A DNA stretch of 64,000 nucleotides from Stachybotrys elegans. Lineage: Eukaryota > Ascomycota > Sordariomycetes > Hypocreales > Stachybotryaceae. Every line of letters starts with the position of its first letter. Position 1 is the stretch's first letter. The DNA lies in NCBI GenBank assembly GCA_020746835.1, contig JAGPNK010000007.1, positions 1,783,501-1,847,500 on the forward strand. Direction: 5' to 3'. The notes below the pieces were generated by a model. It saw only the letters and a list, made by a program, of their open reading frames with translations, did no database searches and had not been told where the DNA came from. Shown one piece after another: positions 33,846 through 45,180 of this stretch. The position numbers were made by a program, and so were the translations under genes.

Positions 33846-33906
33846 GGAACCGCTAGGAACCACTGGAACCGCTGCAAGACCACCGCAAGACCACTGCAAG
33901 ACCACT
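33846..33906. repeat. Two short tandem repeat blocks
   Basis: Three copies of a 9-10 bp unit GGAACCRCT(A) fill 33846-33873. Three copies of an 11-bp unit GCAAGACCACY fill 33874-33906. They lie about 0.85 kb upstream of the regulator start. Confidence 0.85.
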
Positions 33907-34724
33907 AGAACCCGGCAGTCCCTAGGGGGCAGTCCTAGGCCTGGAAAATTGCCGGCCCACCGCCTACCGCTCGCTGTCGCAGAGCCAGTCACCGCTGAAA
34001 GGGGCCTGGAAGCCTGGAAAACGAGGGCCGCTGTACGGGCCGCTGGGCACCCACAGCCGGAGGGCCACTCACTGGCTTCTGACGTCCATCCATGCCACGG
34101 GGGGGCCTGGACTCGTTATTTCACCAAATTACACCGTCACGGTCCAACACTCCACGCACCACCCATCATCTATCTGCTCACAGACAGAGCCGTATGTACG
34201 TATGTATGTACACACTTGTGTATGAATTTATGTGCGTGGCACTTTCGGCCGTTGTGTGAAAAGACAAAATAGGTGACAAAAGCCCGCAATTCCATCCCAT
34301 GCTCTTCTGGGAAGTCGGCGGTGGTAGCGGCAGTGGAACGACCAGCGGCCACGACCACGACCACGTCGATCATGGCTTTTCTTTTCCTTTTCGCCCCTGC
34401 TGCGGGTTGAGGGCCCTGACGACATGCAGATGCAAGGACGGGATATGCCACGAGTGCGCGCCGTGACTGGGCGCCCGCCCACCCCCAAGAGCTTGTCTTT
34501 CTCTTTCTCTCTCTCGCCATCGTTCTTTTACTTGAGTATGGCTATGGTTATGGTTATGGATGTCTCTTGGAGAAAGACAAGACCAATGGATCGCAGAGCT
34601 GTGTCCGCCAAGAGCGGGCGCTATTTGCTTTTTACATTGGTCATTGTCACTGGTATACCGCACAAGCCAGGATCGAGCAATGTCGGGTCATGGATTCGTC
34701 TTGCGCAGACAGGGACAGCTCCAG

Positions 34725-34747
34725 ACACACACACACACACACACACA
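34725..34747. repeat. AC dinucleotide microsatellite
   Basis: Uninterrupted AC repeats, about 11.5 units. Confidence 0.95.
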
Positions 34748-35014
34748 TGTACAGAGAGGGGGTGGCATGGCTAGCTCTAATGCCATCGAGTCACGAGAGA
34801 GAGCATGTATAATCAATCAATGAGAAAAAAGAGGCCTGGCTAGCCCTAGATCCAGATCCAGTTTACGGGAGCGGTTCTGCGCATGCGCTGTCGGCGGCTC
34901 GATTTGTTGAGCTTCACGCCAGTTACTTTGTCGCCTTGTCGCATTCGCCATCTATCGCCTTGGCCTCCGCAATAACTGCGAGTCCCAAACTTGGCTAGCC
35001 GCCGGCCAGTTGTA

Positions 35015-35041
35015 CGTGCGTGCGTGCGTGCGTGCGTGCGC
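35015..35041. repeat. CGTG tetranucleotide microsatellite
   Basis: Uninterrupted CGTG repeats, nearly seven units. Confidence 0.95.
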
Positions 35042-36603
35042 CCCTCCACTCATGGCATGCCTGGGGATGGTACCCGTAGATATCTACTTGAAAAGGGTGG
35101 TCCAAATACATGTACTTTACCGTTGTAGGCGTGCGACTGAGTTGTCTGGAGGGAGTAGTAGTGCCAGGCGATGCCGGATGACCAGAATCGACATGCAGTA
35201 GACCGTCAATCTAGCGACTGGATGTGGCTCGGCTCCAGCCCGTGAATGTCGTCGCTTCTCATGACTGGCCGCAGCCCACCGAAACCTGCAGGAGGCGCTG
35301 CATATCTGCTCCGTACTATGGGCAGTCAAGGCCTCTAGAAGGCCGTCTAGTGTCCACCCGAAAGGGTCGATCCGACAAGACAAGACAAGCCCAGACAAGA
35401 CAAGGGAGAAAACGTGAATCCCTCTCGGTTTGCGCTGAGGGGGGGGGGATTCTGCGCTTGGGCTCGCGCTGGCTTTGCGCCTCCATGTTTGTCGCCTCCT
35501 GGCCGCTCGTGGGAGGGCGGGTGTGACCACGATTGGATGAAGCGATCAAAACAAAGGAAACGCTCCCCCGCTCCCGGCGCGCGTCTGGCGTTTTTTTGGG
35601 TTTGTTATTGTTATTGCTGCAGGTGGGCGGTTGTCGATGTGGCCAAGGGCTGCGCGATTCCAAAGGCGCACAAAGAGCATCCAGCGGCCTCGGGCGGACC
35701 AATGGCGCAGAGATCACACACATCTATTCCCAAGATGGGGCCGCTCCCATGCTGCAGGGGTCAAGGGAGGAGAGAGCAGATGGTGAGATGGGGGAGCCGA
35801 GTGGGGATGACGTTGGATGGCGAAGGCTGATGAGTTGTTGGACGGACGAGGAATGGCTGAACGATGGACGATGGGATGTTGGGTAATGGACGACCGGGGA
35901 CAGGTCAGTCAGTCAGTACCTAACTTCCGGCTTGGTCCTTTCTTTGGGCCTTCGCCTTGCTTCGACCGATCTGGGGGAGTGAGTGTGCCTTGAACTTGCA
36001 TCGCGCAAAACTAGATGTGTGTCAATATCAACCCGCAGGTTGTCATCCGGCGCAAAAACTAGAACTTGTCTGGGTGGAGCGCAAGCAGAAGGTCTCTGCT
36101 CCGACATCGAATACCACCTCCTTACTACTGCCTTGGCTCTTGCTCAGGAGGGTCATGGGCTGTTCGACTTGAAAAAGGGTAGGTAGGTTGTAAATAGAAC
36201 AGGACCTCGTGGGTGGCACGGCGCCTGCGTGAGTTGGCGCAATCCTTCAGTGTCGTTGTGGATGGCTGACGGAGGTTTGTTATTCTACGCCCGTCCCAAC
36301 TGGGATTCGCTACACATCTTTCATCCCACCTCTTTTGTCGCCAATGGGCTGTATAGAGTATGCGACAGCGACCGGCTCTGCTGTGGTCGATTTCCAGCTG
36401 AACCAGAGACAAGAGCTACTAACCTATCCCCTTTCCTTTGCTGGGGAAAAAGGTGGCGTGGCGGCCTGTGGAACAACGGCCTGGATCGTCACCAGCTGAT
36501 CCGCTGTCCAGCTGGATGGATTCTTCTTTCGTCTGATACTGGTGCCCAGGGGCCCGTAGTTTCCCTTGTCACTTTTGCGCGCAATGCAGGCGGTCTGAAG
36601 AGG

Positions 36604-36645
36604 GTGTGTGTGTGCGTGTGTGCGTGTGTGCGTGTGGTGTGGTGC
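36604..36645. repeat. TG-rich microsatellite
   Basis: TG repeats broken by regularly spaced CG (TGTGTGCG units), ending in GTGGTGTGGTG. Confidence 0.9.
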
Positions 36646-38422
36646 GTTGTGGCGCAAATGTCCTTTCTGAAACGGACGGCTGCCATGAATGCGACGACAT
36701 ATCGAATGCCGTATGATTATTACGAATCGGCTCTTGTGCGGATTGGGACTGATATGACCTAATTGTCGGACAGTTTGTACCGTACCTTGCCGGGTCATGT
36801 AGCTCTTTCTGGTTATAATGCAACACGAGGCAGGTGACGGGCGGGAAATGATAAGGCAGGCAGGTACTTGTTGCCGTATTCGTGTCGTTCGTGTCGTTCG
36901 GCCTGTTGCACTTACCCTACAAACACCATGCCTCTATCGCCGCCAAGCCAGATATCTCGACCCGACGTAACCAAGACATTGGGCGCGAAACTCGAGCCTG
37001 TGGGTATCAATATGGAAATGCCGAAGCTGGCCATTCAGCGCCCGTCTCTTCATTATCTCGAAACCCCGGATTGGTAGGCTGGCATGGTTTGCGACTCGCA
37101 GGCGACTACGACCTTCGTATGCGCGCGCGCGCGCGCAAAAGCCCACCAGATTGCGAGGAGCTCCCTGATCGGCCCAGCGCATTCTGATGACCTCCTTGCG
37201 CCGCCCCTAGTCAGATCGCAAAACCGACAGATGCGCAACCTTTCCGGAGCCATGTAAACAAAGTGGCAAGATAGCGGATGCGCTCGAACCAGGCACGCTC
37301 CGTCTTGCCCCCCTCCTTGTGTTTCAGCAGCCAGGCCCTCAAGGCGGCCATCTCGCCCGGTCGATGATAAACACCAACCAAGCTTTCCATACCGTCGCCA
37401 TCTCCCACGACTCCCGCGCGAGTTGGGCCTGGTCGGGCAGCGGCCCATCGACAGTTCCCTTGTCGCAACCCGTTGGAGCAGAGAAAGAGAGATGCGCAGG
37501 ATTGGCCTGCGACGCACCCGTTGAAGTGGCGGCATCTTGTTGCCTCTGGCACTAATTTGCATGGACGGGAGCAAGCATGACGCTACGCAGAGTCACCGCC
37601 CCGCCCCCGGCTGGCTATCGTCGATGTGCTGGCCAAAGTTTCATATGCATATAGAAAGCCCTTGGCTCAAGACAGCATCCTGGAATGGAATGGCGGCCCC
37701 TCCTCCCTGCGACCAGCCTTTTGGATGGGTAATTAGCTGTCCAAAGTGCCTTATTGCTACCATGTATGTACCATCATCTATCAGGGTGCCAGCGTGCGTC
37801 GTGATGCCCCACTGGATTGTGTACAATGTATGCATGTGCGTGCGTGCGGTGGTGGGTGTGCTCGATTCGATGCTAGCTCAGGGCTTGGCAGCGAGATATC
37901 GGCGTACCAGTATTTGCAGAATGGCGATTCCGCCCCAGAGAGGGATGGAGAGGCTGGAGAGCCAAAGTACGGTGTGCGAGTAGGTAGGCGAGCTAACCTC
38001 AGGGAGCCAGAGATAGTGCGGTTGTATGTGTGGTGTGCGGGTTATATGATGGATGGGATGTGTGTGTGTGGATTAGTTATTATGGGCATGTTGAGCTGGC
38101 TCCGACCCCGTCCGACGAACCCTGCAATGCGCTGTTGTTGTACGTACATAACATAACATTGAATGTATTGGACGGACCTCGCCTCTGCCAGCACGGGACA
38201 ATCACGGCACGGATGCGAGGCCGTCTCTCTCCCATGTGCTTGGAGATGGGGACCAAATTTCGCATGTCTAATGACGGTGACTAGTAGTGGAATGTCTCTA
38301 CAACTATGGTTGGTATGTCTGGAGCTGGGGCCTGCTTCACTCAGCCCTAGTGGCACGGCAAGGCACCTTTTCATGATTTGCTGCGAGGCGGATGATCTGA
38401 GATGGGATGGGCGAGGACCTCA

Positions 38423-38442
38423 CTGGCTGGCTGGCTGGCTGG
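38423..38442. repeat. CTGG tetranucleotide repeat
   Basis: Five perfect CTGG units. Confidence 0.9.
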
Positions 38443-39032
38443 TCGTTTATCAAAGAGAAGAGAGAGAGAAAAAAAAACCCTGCAGGCTGCCCAACATCCT
38501 GTCAAGGCTGTCTCGACCTGCATGCGGCGAATGTCGGTGTCGAGCGAGCGCGACCATGATTTGCCAGGCGCAGGCTGTAGGGGACCAGGGGACTCAACCT
38601 GCTTCCGAGCCTGCGTAGTTATTGGCTGGAGGCAGAGATACAGGCAGACCATGAATCGCCATCTGATCTGATCCGTCGGATGAGGGTCCCACGGCAGACT
38701 GTCGGCAGACAAATGCAATTATTACCTTAGTCTTGAATGAAGAACAAGCAAGGAAGAGAAGACACTGCGGGCGGGTGTGGTTTCGGCCTGCAGGCTGCCG
38801 TGTAGTCCTCTACTCTCCATGTGAATCAAGAAAGAATCCGTCTGTCGCACGCACACATAATGGTTACTGCTCTTGTCGCCTCTTTTCACGCAGGCCAAGT
38901 CTGCAAGCGACCCGCCCGTTCCGATCGGCAGGCAGGCAGGCAGGGCACGACGGCCAGGACAAACTTGCGACGAATTGATGAGGTCCATTTACATTCAAGG
39001 TGAGCGAGCAGCAGGAGCTCCGCAAGGGCCAA

Positions 39033-39052
39033 GGGGGGGGGGGGGGGGGGGG
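39033..39052. repeat. Homopolymer of 20 G
   Basis: Twenty consecutive G residues in non-coding sequence, within the gene-poor region upstream of cyclin B. Confidence 0.9.
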
Positions 39053-40650
39053 AAGTGGCTTAAGGGTGCCTTAGCGCAGGATGGGAGTGGCGGTCATGAT
39101 GAGGGGACGCCATTCTCGGATCGACCAACGGGGTCGTCGGCGCAAATTCGACACTTCTGGCAGAAGTGTGCGCACCTTTTGGGTTTTTGCGAAGGCGAGC
39201 CAGCCCTGCCCGCCCCGGGGTCTTCATCCATTCTGCCTTTGTCGCGGTTTCATTGCGCGGGCGCATAGCGAATAATAGTCGCCGTTCTATATAAGTAGAT
39301 GTAGGTGCAGGCTTCCGCGCTTGCGAAAATGGGAAGCTTGCTTCAACGCACTCGGGCGCGGAGCAAAACGAGTGGACGAGAGTCAGTGCGGGTTTCGGCA
39401 AGGTTGCTTCCCAAAAGCAGGGCCAGGCGCGTATGCTCCAATGGCAGCGCAACTCGTCGCATCGCCTCAGACACCTTCATTTCCTCTAGCGCGCAGCCCG
39501 ACGTTGCTGTTGCTGCGACCTTGCGACTGCCTGAGCCCTGCATGACGACCCTGCGCATTCTCTGTTGGGGTTCAAGGGCGGCTGGCTCACAATAAATGAA
39601 TCAGCGCATCGTGAGACGGCGGGCGGTTGGTGGAATACCGTCACGTGAGTCCGCGTCTGGTTGGCGTCGTTGCCCCTGGTGCTGCAGGTGCGCTAGTCGC
39701 GTTTGTCAACTTGCATGCTTTTGGGCACATTGGGCGCGTTGTAGAGGCTGCAGTTGCGCCAAAAATTCTGCAAAGACGAGAGAAGAGATAGTGATTCCGC
39801 GGAGCGCATTTATACTGCTCTCAAGCATCGACGTCGTGGTCTGTGATGAAGAAAGTGTTTTACTCTGAGCGCTGTGAGACGCGACGGGCAGAATAATCTC
39901 TCGTTTAGGCCTAGCGCCACCTCTTATCGATAAGAACAACCACCCCAGGCAGGCTCGTCATCCCCTCGACGACAGCTAGAATCGGGCATGGCGCGCCATG
40001 TGGCCCGTGCACCGCATACCGTTTTGTGCAAGCGTTTGGTGCATGAACCTCGCCATGGTTGGAGGTTAGTCCCATGCGACATAAATAAACAAACAAATAA
40101 TAATTCCAAGCAGGCAATCTCATCTTAAAAAGAGAGCCCCTAATAAAACTGCCCACGCTCTGGCCGCATCAGAGACGGCCAGCTTCATGCACCGCTTCCT
40201 CTTTTTGTTCGTTCCGATCTTCGTTTTCCAGCCGGCCATTTCCTCTCGACATTGTCGCGAGCTCTCCTATTGTGTGCTGTCGAGGCGCTTTCAGAATCCT
40301 GCGTCAGTCGCTTGCACTGCCGTGTAGTTGCATTTCTTGCAGGTCCACGCAGCTGTCGAGCCCGTAATTTCGACTAAGCCTGCCAATCTTCTACCCGGTC
40401 TCCTTGCAAACGCCTACCTTATCTTTCTCTCATCTCCTTCTCTCCATCAGCGAGCCCGTGTTCCCCTTTGCCTTCTTTCCTGGAGGCACCCCCCCCAGGT
40501 TCATTCCCCGTCAACTCGACTTGCACCTGACTCGCCAGTGCTCTCCAAGAACACCGACACACCTCGTCTTGTTTTCTACGAACGAGTTCCAGCATCATCT
40601 CGCCGCCTGGCCACGCATACTTGCAGCATTCGAGAAGCTCGTTCCGTTTT

Positions 40651-40680
40651 ATGATATCCACACGCGAAGCACCACTGTGA
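40651..40680 (+). promoter_or_regulatory. Upstream ORF in the cyclin B leader
   Basis: ATG at 40651 reads nine codons to TGA at 40678-40680, ending 103 bp before the cyclin ATG. The surrounding 350 bp are pyrimidine-rich, as in fungal leaders, so this part is probably transcribed. Confidence 0.5.
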
Positions 40681-40783
40681 CTTCCGCCTCAGCGGCTTCT
40701 CACTCTACTCTCACACGGTCCCACCGGCGCATCCAACAGATCACTCAGTATCCATACTACGAGCAGAAGCCAGCTTGCCCATC

Positions 40784-42945
40784 ATGGATGCCAGAGTAAG
40801 TTCCTGCCAGCTGCACACCTGTCACGGCCGCGTCTGCCACGCCGACACGGCCCTACCAAACGCCAATCGAGCGTCTGAAGCTGACCAACTTTCTCTTTCT
40901 TTCTCTCTAGCCTCTCCGTCCTCGCGGATCCGAAAACATCGTACCCAACCTCCACCAACGACACAAGTCGACCGGTAACTTGGCCGGCATGGCCTCCAAC
41001 GCGGCCACGGGGTTTCGAGGCCCTGCTAAGCGCTCAGCGTTCGGAGATGTGACCAACCTGTCCAAGAATATCGGTATCGCGCGCGACGATGGCAAGATTG
41101 TCAAGGTTCAGGCTGTCATGCCCACCACCGCAGAGATCAGGCCCTACGGCAGCAAGGACAGCTCTGCGCCTGCCCGTGATGCTTTCGCGCGGCCCGCGCA
41201 GCGCGTTCCTGCGTTGGCAAACAAGCCCAAGTCCACGATCGAGCCGTATATGGGTGATGAGATCAAGAAGCCTGTGCGCAACGCCATCATCGACCCTATC
41301 AACGCGGCCCAAGAAGCCGAGATTGTCAGCAAGCACAAGGCTCCTTCGCGCCACCAGGGCGTGCTGGAGACTGCTCCTCTGCAACCTCGTCACCACAAGA
41401 GCCAACCTCATCTGAAGGCCCAACAGCCGAGCCTTAGAAAGACTCAGAGCAGGTACATGGAGAACTTCTCCGTGGCCAGAGACAGGGTGGAAATTCCCGC
41501 TGCTACCGACAACGCTTCCATTATCAACACGCATTCCTATGAACAGTTTGCCAACAGTGCTGCCTACGTCGAGCCCGCGTGCCCTGTGCCCGTCAGTGAC
41601 TCACGCGCAGAGTTGAACCAAGAGGTTGAGATAGCCCAGCTTCCCCAGAAGCTCACCACCGTGTCCGAAGAGGTCGCACTCCCTGCTACCGAGAAAGACG
41701 CCACTGGCCACGCCATGTCTGAACCCGAAGAGTACTGGGAGGAGGAGGAGGAAGACTATGACGACCAGGATCAAGCATACACAACTGCACACTCTTTCCG
41801 TTCTCGTGATCTTACCACGGGCGGTGCCACAACTCTGCTTGCCCCTCGTGTTACCGCACGAGTCCAGCGTGAGCTTGAAGAGGCTAGACTGGTCGTGGAG
41901 AAGAGCATCACTCCCGAAGAGCTCGATGACGAAGCCTGGGATGTCAGCATGGTGGCCGAATATGGCGAAGAGATCTTTGAGTACATGCGCGAGCTCGAGG
42001 TAAGCAGGCGGAAAGCAAATGGGAATACTGGTGCTGACATACTTGTTTGCAGATCAAGATGCTTCCCAACGCACACTACATGGATAATCAAACTGAGATC
42101 CAGTGGTCCATGCGCTCCGTCCTGATGGACTGGCTCGTTCAGGTACATGGCCGGTTTGGTCTCCTGCCCGAGACGCTGTTCCTGACGGTCAACTACATTG
42201 ACCGCTTCCTATCCAACAAGATTGTGTCCATTGGCAAGCTGCAGCTCGTCGGAGCCACTGCCATCCTGCTGGCCTCCAAGTACGAGGAGATCAACTGCCC
42301 GTCGCTGTACGACATCACCTACATGGTCGACTGGGGCTACAGTAAAGAGGAGATCCTCAAGGCTGAGAGGTTTATGCTTAGTATGCTAGGCTTCGAGCTG
42401 GGGTGGCCTGGTCCGATGAGCTTCCTCCGACGCGTTAGCAAGGCTGATGACTACGACCTGGAGACGCGTACGCTGGCCAAGTATTTCCTTGAGCTGACTA
42501 TCATGGACGAGCGATTCGTGGCTTCGCCCCCCAGCTACCTCGCTGCCGGCGCGCACTGCCTGTCTCGGTTCATCCTAAAGAAGGGCGACTGGGTAAGCGA
42601 TATCCTTTCCGTGCAGTGACGTGATGCACATGTGCTAACAAGCAATAGACCAAGGCCCACGTTCACTACTCGGGTTATACCTGGGGCCAGCTGAAGCCTC
42701 TGGTGTCCATAATGATTGAGTGCTGCGAGCACCCGACGGTCCACCACGGAGCGATTTTCGAGAAGTACAGTAAGGATCGATTCAAGGAAGCCTCCACCCT
42801 GGTTCAACGCGCGCTGGATGCCGGGTTCACCCTGCCTCACCACGCAATGCCGGTGCGAAGCATCGAGCCTCAACCTCTCCGATTCGAGGATCACCTGGAG
42901 TCGCTGCAGAGCTCAAACGGCGTCCTCGTGCCCACCGAGGGCTAA
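40784..42945 (+). CDS. G2/mitotic-specific B-type cyclin
   Basis: Activates the Cdk1 kinase at mitosis; it is nuclear and destroyed by the anaphase-promoting complex. Four exons: 40784-40795, 40911-41999, 42053-42592 and 42649-42945, giving 645 aa. The first coding exon is only 12 bp (MDAR). The destruction box is RSAFGDVTN (45-53), with Phe where the consensus RxxLxDxxN has Leu. The N-terminal cyclin box begins near residue 370 with the signature MRSVLMDWLVQVHGRFGLLP (387-406) and continues through SIGKLQLVGATAILLASKYE. The C-terminal box follows (KYFLELTIMDERFVASPPSY). This matches fungal NimE/Cdc13 cyclins, with a long N-terminus and an acidic EEYWEEEEEDYDDQD stretch near residues 245-260. 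It has a long upstream region and an upstream ORF. Assignment is firm. Confidence 0.96.
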
Positions 42946-43364
42946 GCGAAGTCAAACGTACTGAGCTCCCGAGATGGCAGGAGGAGAGACGAAGAAGGTG
43001 GTGGCAGAAAAAAAAAAAAAAGAGAACCTTCAACAACAACGCCAACAGACTATCCCTCGATGGACATCGGTACTGGACGCGACGGTCCGCATGACTGCGG
43101 CGGACTTGTTCGAATCTGTGGAAGATGGCCATTATGCTGCTTGTCTGCGCTCGCTCAGGAGGGCCCGATACTTGGAACATGGCCATTTTGATGCTCTCGG
43201 GCTGAACTGCCCTCGCCCCCTGAGGCCCCTGATGGAGGGACCCAACTAGACACGATTCTGAACGACTTATGAGTTCCACGACTTTGACATACACTTGTGC
43301 ATTCGCAACCTGCTTTGGCTTTCTTGCTTCAATACAACACGGCGTTTGAGAGGAGGGGCACGGA

Positions 43365-43410
43365 ATGGAATGGAAGGGAAGGGAAGGGAAGGGAAAGGGA
43401 AGAGGAAGGC
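43365..43410. repeat. Purine-only GGAAG/GGAAT tandem repeat
   Basis: Nearly pure purine run built on GGAAT, then GGAAG units. Repeated GGG blocks on this strand could support a G-quadruplex or triplex. Confidence 0.8.
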
Positions 43411-44554
43411 GAGAAGGGCTAATGGCACGAGGAGAGCTGATGACTTTTTAGTTGAAGGCGGTTGAGACGGGCATAGAGCCTTGGGAGGGAGCCTTTGGAA
43501 GGGTGGAGGCTCCAGAATCCCCATACTTAATCGCACTCTTCTAATGTGTATGGATGCATCTGCTGGGCTCACGCAAGGCCGCTTATTAGCATAATTTCTT
43601 TTGTTACTTATAGAACGTTAATACCATTGAGGACGGCTGGTTACAAGGAATACTTGCAGGCAAGAATGGTGATGAATGTGCACGGTGGTGATGATGAGAT
43701 GCCGAGCTTGGACCGGCAAGACCGATATCAGGATGTGTCCATGAATAGGTGCTAGGCAATAGTGCGGTTGTACGAAGGGACGGACCCCCATGCCGCATGA
43801 CTCCAGACTGGGGAATAACTGACAAGCAGGGCCGCGCGATAGGTGCGGGAGCTTCGGCACGTGCAAGGGGGTACATCCCGAGGGACATATGTACGTACTG
43901 CATAGGTACGAAGGAAATTTCAATGATATGGGCTTTACTGAAAAGAGTAGAGAAGATTGGCCACGCATGATAGGTGCGCCAATGGCACGCAATGAAACCC
44001 ACACGGCCATTCCAGGCAAGAGCAAACGAGGCGAGATACCAGCCCCTGGGGCTACTAAGGTACATACATGGCTGGGCGGCCAAGTGGAAGGCAGGGCAAG
44101 TAGATATGTACATAGAAAAAAGGAAGGCAGGAAGGAAGAAGAAGCAGGGCAGGTTGCATCATGGCCGCGGATCCGCGATTTGGACAGAATCTGCAGGAGC
44201 ACAAAGTCCGAGCCGGGCAAGCAAGCAATCGATCAACCATAGGTAGTTGTGCATGTATTGAAGACACTTATGACATGTACGCGGGTTTTTTTGTCCTGCC
44301 GTTCTTCTCGCTTCCCTCTGTCTTCCTCAGGTGGTGTCTGACACATGATACGCGGGCAAGACCATCACATCATCGTCAGCCGGCGCCTGTACCCACGCAC
44401 GCACGCGGCGACGGCAGCTGAAGATGCCCAGCCACCATGGCTGGCATGGGGGCGATGATCTAAAAGAATCCAGGAAGCAGGGAGGGCGCGGGGGCAAGCC
44501 ACATGCGCGCCCAGCATCACGACCTACATACACATGTACTGCATGTACCTACAT

Positions 44555-44576
44555 TACATATGTATGTACATATGTA
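44555..44576. repeat. Directly repeated palindrome TACATATGTA
   Basis: TACATATGTA, itself a perfect palindrome, occurs at 44555-44564 and 44567-44576, separated by TG. Confidence 0.85.
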
Positions 44577-44999
44577 GGGACGTACCTATAGAGGCGCCCG
44601 TATGAGAGACACTGAGCATGTGCCCTGAAAAGACCAAAGAAAGGGACCCCCTAAGCCCCTGGCTAGAAGCCGGCGGTCAGCCAATTAGCCGGCCTGACCG
44701 CCCACCCTTTCTCCTGTTTGCGCCCTCTATCTCGCTCTCTTGCCCCGATGCCGCCGCCTTGGAGGGATTCCCATTCTTTTTTTTTTTCTGCCAAAAAATC
44801 CGTGAGTCTTAAGCAGACGAGATTTTTTTTTTGCCCTCTCTCCTGTCTGTCACATTGACCTCATTATCTCGCACACACCCCCCCATTGTGCGTCAATTTC
44901 CCCAGATTTCCTTTCTTCTCCCCCCAGGGAACCTGTCTATCCCCTCAATCTTCCCCCGTATTTGCTGCGATTGAGCCGCGGCCGGGACCTTTATTGTTC

Positions 45000-45017
45000 A
45001 TGTTTGCGATATTCTAA
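45000..45017 (+). promoter_or_regulatory. Short upstream ORF in the carrier leader
   Basis: ATG at 45000 reads five codons to TAA at 45015-45017, 163 bp before the carrier ATG, inside a pyrimidine-rich leader. Confidence 0.5.
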
Positions 45018-45180
45018 GACGGGCGCCCCCGACCTGACTCCAACATTCCTATTATTGCCCGTTTCTCCAACTCGCTTCCATTTGATCCTTGTTCGATCAC
45101 GGACACGTCTGTCGACAGACATTGTCTTCCCTCCCCCTCCCCTCCCCTTCCCTCCACGTGTTTAGCATCAGTAGCCCAGC

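Larger units (their letters stand above)
32991..40783. other. 7.8 kb region without a recognisable gene, rich in simple repeats
   Basis: It separates the starts of the zinc-cluster regulator (-) and cyclin B (+), so both promoters and leaders lie here. Scattered open frames up to 177 codons overlap one another on both strands, lack conserved motifs and often run through simple repeats. I see AC, GTGC, TG and CTGG microsatellites, a G20 tract and a tandem repeat at 33846-33906. It may hold long non-coding RNA, which cannot be read from sequence alone. Confidence 0.5.
42946..45180. other. 2.2 kb spacer between cyclin B and the aspartate/glutamate carrier
   Basis: It holds the cyclin 3' UTR, a purine repeat at 43365-43410, many GTAC/CATGTA words at 43.8-44.6 kb, and a pyrimidine-rich carrier leader from about 44.7 kb. 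Open frames of 91-200 codons (for example 42974-43249 plus and 43618-44220 minus) show no family resemblance. Confidence 0.5.

Noticed and set aside
36229..36762. 177-codon frame in the gene desert
   Set aside because: It runs through a TG microsatellite (Cys/Val/Arg repeats) and shows no homology signal.
42974..43249. 91-codon ATG-initiated frame after cyclin B
   Set aside because: It begins 29 bp after the cyclin stop, in the likely 3' UTR, and contains a poly-A-derived Lys run with no known domain.
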